Source: Photobacterium sp. Ph5
GTDB taxonomy: Bacteria > Pseudomonadota > Gammaproteobacteria > Enterobacterales > Vibrionaceae
Assembly (NCBI RefSeq): GCF_022129445.1
Contig: NZ_JADQAQ010000004.1
Coordinates: forward strand, 21,846-85,845
Length of the DNA stretch: 64,000 nt
Direction of reading: 5' to 3'
Part shown: positions 45,908-55,400 of the stretch, piece by piece
How the letters are laid out: each line of letters opens with the position of its first letter
How positions within the stretch are numbered: the stretch's first letter is position 1
Notes under the pieces: generated by a model
Seen by the model: only the letters and a program-made list of their open reading frames with translations
Databases searched by the model: none
Told to the model about the DNA's origin: nothing
Translations under genes and position numbers: made by a program

Positions 45908-46189
45908 ATGAAAAAGCAGGTGTTATTTTCACTGATTGCATTCGGCCTAGTGGGTTGCGCTGGAACGCCATCAAATAGCTATACGTTAAAAAATGCAGCA
46001 GGTGTATCGTCATGGGAGCTATGTGAAAATATTGGCTATCATGAGTTTTTTAATCGCACAGATAAAGCGGCGGAGCTTAAGCAATATGTGACTGAGCGTG
46101 GTGATATTGCACCAGAGTCTTGTGCGGTAGCGGCACAAAAAGGCAAAGAATTTGCTGAGCAAGAATACCACCGAAACACAGGTTTGTAA
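45908..46189 (+). CDS. Small lipoprotein, 93 residues
   Basis: ATG at 45908 with AAAGGA upstream. Lipoprotein signal with lipobox LVGCAG (Cys near residue 17). The mature part has two more cysteines (WELCENI and PESCAVAAQ) and a helical, charged sequence. Its function is unknown. Short lipoproteins of this layout are common in vibrios. Confidence 0.75.
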   Translation: MKKQVLFSLIAFGLVGCAGTPSNSYTLKNAAGVSSWELCENIGYHEFFNRTDKAAELKQYVTERGDIAPESCAVAAQKGKEFAEQEYHRNTGL

Positions 46190-46235
46190 GTTTGAGAGAG
46201 TAAGCCTCAGCAATGATTGCTCAGGCTTGTTTCTT

Positions 46236-46748
46236 TTATAGATCTGTTGTGGTGATTTGCACTTTCACCAACTGGTTTGGCTTACCTGTAAGTTTCAGAG
46301 TATAGCTTCCCCATTCGTGGGTGTTTAAGTGGGTAAGGTATTGTGATTGATCTGCACAGTGCAAGTTAACAATATCAGCGCCTTGAATATCAGCCCCCGC
46401 CATCGATACGTGGGTTTTTGGTGTGACACCTACGATAAACTTCTCATTCCATTCTTTGATCGCCAGTTGAATATAAGCTTCACCTTGGTTATTTAGTTGG
46501 GTGGATAAGCCTAATTCTTTATTTAAAATAAATTCTTGCTGGCTGGCCTCTTCAAGTGTTGAAGCTGTAGCAATGTTTTTTGTTGGCAAGTTGCATAGCG
46601 GCTGATAACTTTTGGCAAAATAATCATTCCGCCCTTTATGTTCAGGGGTAATGTCAGGGTTCGCACTTACGGCCATTGATTGGCTTAGTAATGCGCTTAA
46701 TGTCATTAACTGAATCGTCTTTTTCATGGTCTTGTTTATGGTGTTCAT
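46236..46748 (-). CDS. Uncharacterised secreted protein coupled to the di-haem peroxidase
   Basis: 170 residues. The ATG overlaps the stop of the upstream peroxidase gene in an ATGA arrangement, so translation is coupled; an internal ATG at 46727 (MKKTIQL) is an alternative. A signal peptide runs to about residue 29 (SMAVSA). The mature part is a beta-rich domain of about 140 residues with two cysteines (QPLCNLP and VNLHCADQ) and TWEWGSYTLKLTGK-like strands (HEWGSYTLKLTG). Family not recognised. The coupling suggests a functional partner of the cytochrome in the periplasm. Confidence 0.7.
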   Translation of the reverse strand: MNTINKTMKKTIQLMTLSALLSQSMAVSANPDITPEHKGRNDYFAKSYQPLCNLPTKNIATASTLEEASQQEFILNKELGLSTQLNNQGEAYIQLAIKEWNEKFIVGVTPKTHVSMAGADIQGADIVNLHCADQSQYLTHLNTHEWGSYTLKLTGKPNQLVKVQITTTDL

Positions 46749-47866
46749 GACTTCACTTTAAAAGGTGGAAGACAGTTCGGGCTGTCTTTTTTATTTTTTA
46801 ATGGAACTAACTGGCAAAAAGGATCTTGGTGTTGCTGTGCTGGTAGTCGAGTTATGGTTAAGCTATTGAGAAAGGCAACGAGCGCTTTTTTCTCTTTATT
46901 CGATAAACTAAAGCCTGAGATCTTGTTGTCTTTATTGAGATGATAACGACCATCTCCTGCATTTTTTCCTATCGTCAGTACTCGTCCACCGGCGGCATAA
47001 TGTTCAATATACCGCTCTAGCGATTGTACGCTGCCATCATGTCCCCAAGGTGCTGTTTTGCTCACATTGATCAATGAAGGGATACGGTATTTTCCGTCGT
47101 CAGTTTCTTTGTGGCTAAAACTGGCTTTGCCACGTTCATTTTCAGGGTATAAGTGTTTGCCATCTTTATTTTTTATACCGTACAACCCTGTGCTGACATA
47201 AAGTGGGTCGATGTTGTTTTTAGGGGTATTTAATAGCTCGCCACCATGGCACTGTGAGCACTTTAGGTGATCACTATTGAACAGGGCTAATCCTAGCTTT
47301 TGCTCTTTATTTAGCGCATCAGTATCACCAGATAAATAACGGTGATAGGGGGTATCAACACTTTGAATTGTTTCTACATACTTCGCTAATGCGTTAATGA
47401 CTTTCTGGGTTGTGAAACTTGCAGAGTGATAACTGGCTTCAAATAGTGGGGTATAGATATCAGACGCCTGTTGTAAACGTTGTAATAATAACGGCTCTGT
47501 CATCCCCATTTCTGTTGGGGTTGTGCCAAACAAAGGCAATAAAATAGCTTGTTCTAATGTCTGTAATTCTTTGCGACTTTGCATGAATTGGTCATAGTGG
47601 ACAACATTGAGTAATGCTGGCGTGTTTAGTGTTGTCGGATTGCCATTGATATCTGGCACTTTGCTAAATCGATTTGTCCAACCAAGATCGATTGCATGGC
47701 AAAGGGCACAACTGCGATTGCCGAACTTTGATAAGCGAACATCATTAAACAAATAGCGACCTAAGGTGATCTGGGCTTGTTGCTCACTTGTTTTTGCCAA
47801 TGCAAAACAAGGAACAAGGGCAAGAAAAATAAGGCTAAGAAAGGCTAGTCGTGTGCGCATTGTCAA
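46745..47866 (-). CDS. Di-haem cytochrome c peroxidase/MauG-family protein
   Basis: 373 residues with a signal peptide (TRLAFLSLIFLALVPCFALA). Two haem c sites are visible: CALCH near residue 53 and CSQCH near 200. The domain plan LGRYLFNDVRLS...LNTPALLNV...LGLALFNSDHLKCSQCH...WGHDGSVQSLERYIEHYAAGG fits the CCP/MauG family. The FWDGR block usual after the first haem in peroxidases is replaced by FMQSRKELQTLEQA, so it may not be a simple H2O2 reductase. The downstream secreted protein overlaps by 4 bp. Confidence 0.88.
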   Translation of the reverse strand: MTMRTRLAFLSLIFLALVPCFALAKTSEQQAQITLGRYLFNDVRLSKFGNRSCALCHAIDLGWTNRFSKVPDINGNPTTLNTPALLNVVHYDQFMQSRKELQTLEQAILLPLFGTTPTEMGMTEPLLLQRLQQASDIYTPLFEASYHSASFTTQKVINALAKYVETIQSVDTPYHRYLSGDTDALNKEQKLGLALFNSDHLKCSQCHGGELLNTPKNNIDPLYVSTGLYGIKNKDGKHLYPENERGKASFSHKETDDGKYRIPSLINVSKTAPWGHDGSVQSLERYIEHYAAGGRVLTIGKNAGDGRYHLNKDNKISGFSLSNKEKKALVAFLNSLTITRLPAQQHQDPFCQLVPLKNKKDSPNCLPPFKVKS

Positions 47867-48030
47867 GAGTGCTCATTAAAGAATGAGCAAATGATATAAG
47901 ATGCGGAAAAAGAATAGGTATAAATATTGTTTAAAAGTGCGACATTGAAAAGATAAAACGAGAAATAACGCCTTAATTTTATAATCTTGGGCTATCTCTC
48001 GTTTATTGCTAGTGCTTACGTGTTATCAAC

Positions 48031-49500
48031 TTAAGCGCCTTCAAAATGATATAGCATATCGGTGTTATGAGTCATCTTGGTCAATAAGGTATTGGTTAAT
48101 TCATTGGTTAATACCAATGCGTTATCAACTGTTTTTTGTTCAAATTGATTGATTAATGCCTGGGCTTGTTTAGGTTGCTTTTTATATATCGCAAGATACT
48201 GCTTTTCAAGCTCTTGTTGCTTAACGGCCGTTTGCTGCTCAAATTGTTGATAGGCTTTTTGAACAATTGGCGAGAACTCACTCCAGTTGGTCATGGCAAT
48301 GGTTTGTAACTTACGGAATTGCCAGTTAGCTGATAGGTTGTCTGCTTTATCTGTGCCAATCGTTAATGCTTTAGGCACTTCTGTCATACCTTGATAATAA
48401 GGAATATAAACGCTAAGTGCTGTCATCCCATAGGCCATGTATTCGGTTTCACCGATAGCGATAGGCAGATTAGGACGAACTTGCAATATGTGTGATTCTT
48501 GAGTTCTAAATACGGATATTGGTCGGTATGCTTCTTCCGGATTGCTATTCGCGTATGGGTCGTGTGACGTACCTTGATAGTGGTTTCGTAGCCCTTGTTC
48601 AACATCTGCAACAGATAATTTATGGCTTGGTTTTAAGAATACGGGGAAACTTTCACCTTGCGTTATCTTGGTATTTAAGCCTTTTGTATACATGTGTTGT
48701 AACGTCCAAACGCGTGGATAATTGTACGTTTGATCATTCTTGGTATCTTGCGAGTAAGCTTTGTGGAAGTTGAAAGCCTCTCCTGTAACAGGAGTGTATA
48801 AAGCATGTTGTTCGGCAAAGCTAACTAGTGTTGGAGACGCTAAATAATCGGGGTTATGCGGTTTATAGGTAGTTAATCGACCTTGGTTGGCTGAAACGAA
48901 ATACTTATCGGCTGGGATCTTTTGTGCCATCCATTGGTGACCACTGCCTGTTTCTAAATACCAAATACCGGTTTTATCAACGAAGGCAACGCCAAAGCCT
49001 TCAGACGCGCCTTGTTTCTCAATGATCTTGCCTAACAGTTCAACGCCTTCTTTGGCTGTTTTTACACGTGGTAAAATGACATTCTCAATCGCATCTTCAC
49101 CGATACCAGTATTGGTTACATACGGATCAACCGCGAGTGCTTGAGCACCGTTATAAATGGTTTCGGTTGAAGACATACCAACCCCAGCAGAGTTAAATCC
49201 AGCTTCACCCATACTGGTACCATGGGTATCAAAATCTGACAATGAAGTGTATTCCAGTGCATTTTCTGCTGCTGGGTAAGTAAAGTCATTGGCGTTTGAT
49301 TTGAAGTCCGTTTTTTGCTTCGCTTCTGCTGTATGGTAAATAAACTGCTTGGTATTATTGGCTTTATAATCTTCGTTACGCGCGACAATAAAAGATCCAT
49401 CAGTTGTTGCTTGGTTACCCACTAAAATTGTCGTACAAGCAAATGCGGGTACACTAATAGCTGAAGTAATAAGTGCGGAAAGTAATGTAATATTTTTCAT
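48031..49500 (-). CDS. Secreted C69-family dipeptidase
   Basis: 489 residues. The signal peptide ends AFA with the cleaved site directly before the nucleophile: Cys22 of CTTILVGNQATTDGS, as in PepD-type N-terminal-nucleophile dipeptidases. RNEDY, VDKTGIWYLETGSGHQW and SANQGRL are further family blocks. It hydrolyses dipeptides with broad specificity in the periplasm or outside the cell. Transcribed alone. Confidence 0.88.
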   Translation of the reverse strand: MKNITLLSALITSAISVPAFACTTILVGNQATTDGSFIVARNEDYKANNTKQFIYHTAEAKQKTDFKSNANDFTYPAAENALEYTSLSDFDTHGTSMGEAGFNSAGVGMSSTETIYNGAQALAVDPYVTNTGIGEDAIENVILPRVKTAKEGVELLGKIIEKQGASEGFGVAFVDKTGIWYLETGSGHQWMAQKIPADKYFVSANQGRLTTYKPHNPDYLASPTLVSFAEQHALYTPVTGEAFNFHKAYSQDTKNDQTYNYPRVWTLQHMYTKGLNTKITQGESFPVFLKPSHKLSVADVEQGLRNHYQGTSHDPYANSNPEEAYRPISVFRTQESHILQVRPNLPIAIGETEYMAYGMTALSVYIPYYQGMTEVPKALTIGTDKADNLSANWQFRKLQTIAMTNWSEFSPIVQKAYQQFEQQTAVKQQELEKQYLAIYKKQPKQAQALINQFEQKTVDNALVLTNELTNTLLTKMTHNTDMLYHFEGA

Positions 49501-49685
49501 TAATTATCGTTAAGTTATATGCATTGAACGAATATTCTTGCAGTTGAATGAAATATAAAACGTGACATGTGTCATATAATTTTTTGGGGTCGATGCATAC
49601 TAATATTGCATGGATTGCGGGAGTAAAAATGCGTAATTATTTTGTATAGCGTGACTATGATTTAATTAAACATGACGAATAAAAA

Positions 49686-49725
49686 TAAAAAGGAGAAAAT
49701 AATTAAATACATTCTCCTTTTTATA
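49686..49725 (-). terminator. Terminator after the 600-residue membrane protein gene
   Basis: AAAAAGGAGAA pairs with TTCTCCTTTTT around a loop of about 13 bases; on the minus strand it is followed by ATTTTTATT. Confidence 0.75.
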
Positions 49726-49744
49726 TGAATTTGAACATAGAAAA

Positions 49745-51547
49745 TTACTGTGGGTATTTTTCTTCGTATTCACGATGAATATAACCACCTATTTCTTCAT
49801 CATGATGATTAATCGACATACTACTTGCGCGAGTTTGCTGGTTAATTTCATGAATTTGAGACGTGTTCATCAAATCACGTTGGCTTGTTATGGCCGCTAT
49901 CGATTCTCTGTTTTTTAAAAAACGGACTAAATCACCTCGGATACTCTCTAGCTCATGATCATTTTTGTGCATTTCTAAAATAAAGCGAGGGTGCTCAAGG
50001 TTATTTGTCCCAGATGAAGCAAATGAGCTACTAATAATACGGCTAACAATAATCCAAGGTGTAAGACTTGAACGGACTAAAATATTCTCAGAACGAGTCG
50101 AGTCGTGAATACTATTACCTGTCGAGATTTTTGACTCAGTAAACGTACCCTCTACTTTTAAATAGATAATATTGCTTTCAAATAGCATTTCAGCAAAAAA
50201 CAAATGGCTAGCATTAGATAAAATACTACCTAGTGCTTTTAAAATACAAGCAACAAAGAAAAGTTGTGTCACCTTAGTTGCAGTGTGGCTACCTGTAACA
50301 ATACCTGTTATTGAGAGTGCGGCAAACAAAACGGTAATAGCGGCTCCAATAAGCAGAAGGTTGCCAGTGATTAAGCTAAACATTCGAGTGTTATCTAATG
50401 CTTGATCGACTTCAATCGCTTTATACTTTGGTTGTACTTCTTGAAGTGTTTCTCCTGCAAAACTACCTTTAGCTTGTACTTGTTCCTCTAATGTTGGCTT
50501 TAGCTCTTTATAAACGCGATTAGGCACTTCTTTATAACGGCGATTTGCCATAACAAGATTATCAAGGTTGATGAATACTTCGTTTGGGTGGACTGACTCT
50601 TGCCAGTTCTCACGTAGTTCGGAAACTTCCACGTTTGGTTTAGATAGCGATAAACGCTTATTAAGCATGAGTGCCACAATAATGGTGACAATGGCTGCAC
50701 CTATGATAATCGCACAGATAAACATCGTATTATGTAGGTTGGTGAAGTTGCTAATAAAATGGCTGACGCGAGTTGTTCCAACAACAAGCATCGCCAGTTT
50801 CAGTGCTAACCCTATTGCTATGGGTAATACAACAGCAGCAATCAGAGTACGAATAAATTCAATGTTAGATAAACGAGGCACACGTGTTTGCGACATACGG
50901 TTAAGTCGTAAACTGGTTAAAATCCACATGCATAATAACCCTAATGTCAGTACCACGGAATAAACAGGAAATACTTGTTTACCAAGTGAGCCAATAAAGC
51001 CAGTTAGGGAAATAAAAGCGACAAAGCTATAACACAATAAAGCGACAATCGTATTAGTCCAAGCGGCACATAAACGTTGAGCTAAATTGCGGATAGGGTA
51101 GGGCATGTAGATGAGGCTAGGGAAAATACTGTGCAATGCATGTGCAATAAACCCAGTTGGTTCGACAAAAGTCGCATTTTTACGACCAATGAGCATATCG
51201 GTAATTGTCCCTTCAGAGTAGGCGACATAAGCATCTTCTTGGTAAGCGTGCTCTGATGTGTTGCTATGATTATGCGCTAAAGATGTTGGATGATTACGGC
51301 CAACAAAATACTTAAGTGTTGCTGAAATACCACGGTAGGCAGTTGTTAACCCGCTGATAAGTAAAGCTAAGGCAAATAGGATCATTATCCAACCCGCTAC
51401 CGTACTATGCGTTACCGTTTTTGCTGCTGAAAATAACCCATAAGCACCAAGGCAAATAACAATAATGCCACGTGCCGCTGTTATTTTTCCTTCGGTTTTA
51501 AAAGGATTTTTAAGTCCTAAATCAATTGACCCATAGTCAAATGCCAT
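49745..51547 (-). CDS. Uncharacterised multi-pass membrane protein, 600 residues
   Basis: Start at the ATG 51547 (MAFDYGSIDLGLKNPF), preceded by GGGAG. About nine hydrophobic segments: two near residues 25-70, two or three near 165-215, two near 235-300 and two near 385-445. The rest is cytoplasmic or periplasmic loops, including EVPNRVYKELKPTLEEQV, and a hydrophilic C-terminal tail of about 120 residues. No catalytic motif recognised. Its N-terminus is shared with proteins I vaguely recall from vibrios without a named role. A 3-helix membrane protein gene lies 275 bp upstream on the same strand. Confidence 0.75.
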   Translation of the reverse strand: MAFDYGSIDLGLKNPFKTEGKITAARGIIVICLGAYGLFSAAKTVTHSTVAGWIMILFALALLISGLTTAYRGISATLKYFVGRNHPTSLAHNHSNTSEHAYQEDAYVAYSEGTITDMLIGRKNATFVEPTGFIAHALHSIFPSLIYMPYPIRNLAQRLCAAWTNTIVALLCYSFVAFISLTGFIGSLGKQVFPVYSVVLTLGLLCMWILTSLRLNRMSQTRVPRLSNIEFIRTLIAAVVLPIAIGLALKLAMLVVGTTRVSHFISNFTNLHNTMFICAIIIGAAIVTIIVALMLNKRLSLSKPNVEVSELRENWQESVHPNEVFINLDNLVMANRRYKEVPNRVYKELKPTLEEQVQAKGSFAGETLQEVQPKYKAIEVDQALDNTRMFSLITGNLLLIGAAITVLFAALSITGIVTGSHTATKVTQLFFVACILKALGSILSNASHLFFAEMLFESNIIYLKVEGTFTESKISTGNSIHDSTRSENILVRSSLTPWIIVSRIISSSFASSGTNNLEHPRFILEMHKNDHELESIRGDLVRFLKNRESIAAITSQRDLMNTSQIHEINQQTRASSMSINHHDEEIGGYIHREYEEKYPQ

Positions 51548-51740
51548 CAACAAACTCCCTGATCAGATCATAAACGCAACCTGATATATCATTCAAAATT
51601 CTGCTTGATGATATGGATATGGCTTGTGTGAATGTCAGCGTCAGTTGAATTTCTAGAGAATTTATTGTCAATAATGATACTTATTGGCATGAATTAATAT
51701 TACTTACATCAATTAAAGCAGTTATTTAGCGGTGGTGTTC

Positions 51741-51764
51741 AAGGGGAGGATGTCCCCCCCTTGT
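51741..51764. repeat. GC-rich inverted repeat
   Basis: CAAGGGG and CCCCTTG at the ends of a 24-base unit whose inner bases also pair (GGA with TCC around TG). It stands between two minus-strand membrane-protein genes with no U tract. Possibly a weak terminator or RNA processing site. Confidence 0.4.
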
Positions 51765-51821
51765 TCAAAGCTAATTATCAGCAAGGAGATTTTTCTATGT
51801 ACGATATTTATCAATATGGAC

Positions 51822-52157
51822 TTAGCTGTTAAGCATAACCACGATAGCGATAATTGAAATGAGAGCAATAACATTGAGTACGCTATATAAGATAGTTTTA
51901 GGCATGCTAAAAGTCAGGTGATTAAAGTCATATTTGGTCCCAATAGAGGTGACAGCAAGAGGGAGCATAACCAGTAAGCCGAACAGCCAACGAATATTGT
52001 TAGTAATTAAATAACCAACCTGAACTTCTGCAATAATAAAACCAATTACTGCTAATACTAATGTCGTGATAGATACGGCGAACGTACGATTGTATGAGTC
52101 CATTAATTCCGCGAATGCTTTATATTCTTCATCAGTAAAATTAGGTTGATTAGCCAT
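51822..52157 (-). CDS. Uncharacterised three-helix membrane protein
   Basis: 111 residues. Soluble acidic N-terminus (MANQPNFTDEEYKAFAELMDSYN), then hydrophobic segments near residues 27-50, 55-72 and 88-110. No family recognised. It is upstream of the 600-residue membrane protein and may be related in role, but the 275-bp gap argues against a simple operon. Confidence 0.65.
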   Translation of the reverse strand: MANQPNFTDEEYKAFAELMDSYNRTFAVSITTLVLAVIGFIIAEVQVGYLITNNIRWLFGLLVMLPLAVTSIGTKYDFNHLTFSMPKTILYSVLNVIALISIIAIVVMLNS

Positions 52158-52416
52158 ATTGTCGCTACACCTGTAGGTAATATCTTTAAAAAAGTGATGA
52201 TGATTATAACGGATAATGTCACTAAGATAAAAAGGACAATTGCCTGTGTATACAGCCAGTCACGAAGTGATGGCGAAATATATTATTAATTTTATTAGAA
52301 AATTTAGAACGTTTTAGAAAACATATAGCGATGTTCGGATGAATATATCTGCTTTTCTGTATAGAATTACACCGTATGCAGTGCATAGACTTGAGTAGTT
52401 CTTAAAGGGGAAAGTG

Positions 52417-55400
52417 ATGCGAATAATGGGATCAGAACGATCGATAGCGGGATTATATTTAATAGCGTTATTTTATAGTTTTATGTTGTCTGCTACCGCT
52501 TATGCTAATCAAGAGAAAGATCCTATTCGTCAGCCACCCATGGTGGAAGTGATTGGTAATGGCCCTTTAGTTCCTCAATCTCAACACCAATCAATTCCAA
52601 TTAACTTTATGAATCTTGATAAGGTTGATGTTGAAATTTTACATATTACTGATCCCGACACCTTCTTAAATGACAGCTACCTGTTAGATAACCTAGGCCC
52701 TTATGGTTTAGAGCGTTTACAACACGCTTATGAAAGTGTTTATGCTGATCGTTTTACACTGCCACCAAGCAAATTAAATCAACAAACGGCAGCACGTATC
52801 CCTCTTTCACATCATTTGCCTTCAGGTTGGTATGTTGTGGTGTTAAAGGCACCTGGCGCGTTTGATGAGCTAAAAGTTAAACATGTGTTATTAACAGATA
52901 TTGGTATTCAAGCACGGTTAAATACCCATCAAGCGAGTTTTTCTGTGTCACGTTTATCAACGGGTGAAGCTGTTACTTCAGGTAGCGTTGATATTTATCG
53001 CGACCATAAACTGTTTAGAACAGCACCCATCGACCATAAAGGTGAAGCTAATTTTGATATTGTGGCGAAAAATACCGATATCGTTGTTGCTCGTATCAAT
53101 AAAACAACAGCAGAACGTCAACTCGCTCCTTCATTACAACAGAAGTCACAACAAGAGATCGGTATTTTACCTCTGCGTGAAGCGCCATTAGATTTATCGG
53201 ATAGCAAAGTAGGAGGACGAGCTTATCAACCTTATGAAGCGTTCATTTATAGTAACCGTGATTTAGTTAAGCCGGGTGAATCATTACCGCTAAATATTTT
53301 GCTGCGTGATCAAGACGGTCTGGCGATTAAAGATCAGCCGATCACATTAACGGTATTAGATCCTCGTAATGATGTTGTGTTATCTGAGCAACTCTCTCCT
53401 CAAGCGGCTAGTTTTTACTCTAAGAAATTGAACACTTCATCTAGTTGGCGCACAGGGCGCTATACCGTTGAAGTAAGGCTCGATCCTGAAGCTCAAAAGC
53501 CGATCAGCCAATATTTTTTCGAACTGGAAGAGTTTGTTCCTGAGCGAATGGATTTAACTTTTTCCGATCTTACAAAGCTTGTCGTGGCAGGCAGTCAAAC
53601 CAAGGTTGGACTGAGTGGACGCTATTTATTTGGTAGCCCAGCGGCAGGTAATAAAGTTACTGCGGAAGTAATGTATAACCCAACGTCGAGCTTTAGCGGT
53701 AAATACAGTGATTATCGAGTCGGTAAGCGATTTTCATTGGTAAGCAGTTATCAGCAATTAGATAAGCAAACATTATCAGCTGATGGGAAAGCAGAGATTG
53801 TCTTGCCGGCACCTTCAGCAGCTAAAATTCAATCCCCAGTTAATGCGGTGGTTAATTTCAGTCTATTAGAAACGGGTGGGGCTGCTGTACAACGAGATTT
53901 ACGTTACACGGTGTGGAAAGATAGCCCAATAGCTGGAGTAAAGCCGCTGCAAAAAAGTGTTGGTTATGATGCTAACCCTCAATTTGATATCGCACTATTA
54001 AGCCATGATGGTCAACATCGCCTTGCTGGCGATTTGACTGTGAAAGTGGATTACGATCAGGGGCCTTATTATTGGTTATATGAGGAAGGAGTTGGTTGGC
54101 AGCGTAAGAAACAAGCGCGTTGGAAATCGATCTCTTCGCAAACGATTCATGTTGAAGCAGGAAAAAGTCATCGATTGTCTTTTGCGACTAAATGGGGTCA
54201 GTACCGTATTACAGTGACAGATCAAGCGAGTAAAACAGTCACTGAATATCAATTCTATGCAGGCTGGTATGATGGTTATCAGCAAATAAAAGCCAAGCCT
54301 GAACATCTTGATATTGCTTTTGATCAATCACGTTATCACGCAGGAGAGAATATCCGTTCAGCGATCACCGCACCAATTGCAGGTAGCTTATTAGTGACGC
54401 TAGAAACAGATAAAGTGATTTGGTCGCAGCGTACTAAGGTAACGAAAGGCAAACAAGATATTGAGATCCCACTACCACAGGGACTAAATCGTCACGATAT
54501 TTATTTAACCGCTACGTTAACAGGTAATGTTGATAATGCGCCAAAACGTTATTTTGGAATTAAGCCCGTTAAGCTTAATCGTAATGCGAGAAAACTCTCA
54601 ATAAAAGCGACAGTACCGCCAATTATTCGTCCGTTAACCACCTTAGATATCCCAATTAGCGTTGCCGGTATTGAGAAGCAACAAAATGATAATACTTGGG
54701 TAACGGTTTCGCTGGTGGATAAGGGCATTATTAACCTCAGCCGTTTTAAACCACAAGATCCATTTAACTACTTCTTTGCACAGCGTCGTTACAGCGCGGA
54801 TGTGGTTGATCTGTATTCACGTCTCTATGATTTGCGTCCAAATCCCTTTGCTCAATCTCGTTTCGGTAGCGATAGCGTTACGCGTACTGATAATAAAAAT
54901 GACGATTTAGTTGAAAGTAAAACCGTTATTTTAATGTCCAAGCCGATAATGGTTAAAAACGGTAAGGCAAACGTGAAATTAGCTATCCCTGATTACAATG
55001 GTGAAGGGCAGTTAATTATTACGACATTTAATGATTCACAAGTGGGTCGAAGTGTATCAAGTAATAAAATTGCAGCACCCGTTGTCGCTGAATTGAGTAT
55101 TCCTCGCTTTCTCGTTGCAGGAGATAAATCGAGTGTCACGGTAGATATTCACAATATTAGTGGAACAGCGCAGACGTTATCACTGGCATTGAGCGCCAAC
55201 AAAGGCGTGAATTTAGCGATTGCACTGCTGCCTGCCAAGGTAACATTACAAGATGGCGAGCATGTAAGTTACAACGTCCCGTTTACGGTTGACTCACCAA
55301 TAGTTGTTAACCGTGCAGAGTTCAAACTGCAAGCACACTCACTTTCACAAAACAGCAACAACAAGATCCAAATTGATCGTTCATGGACAACGCCGATCAA

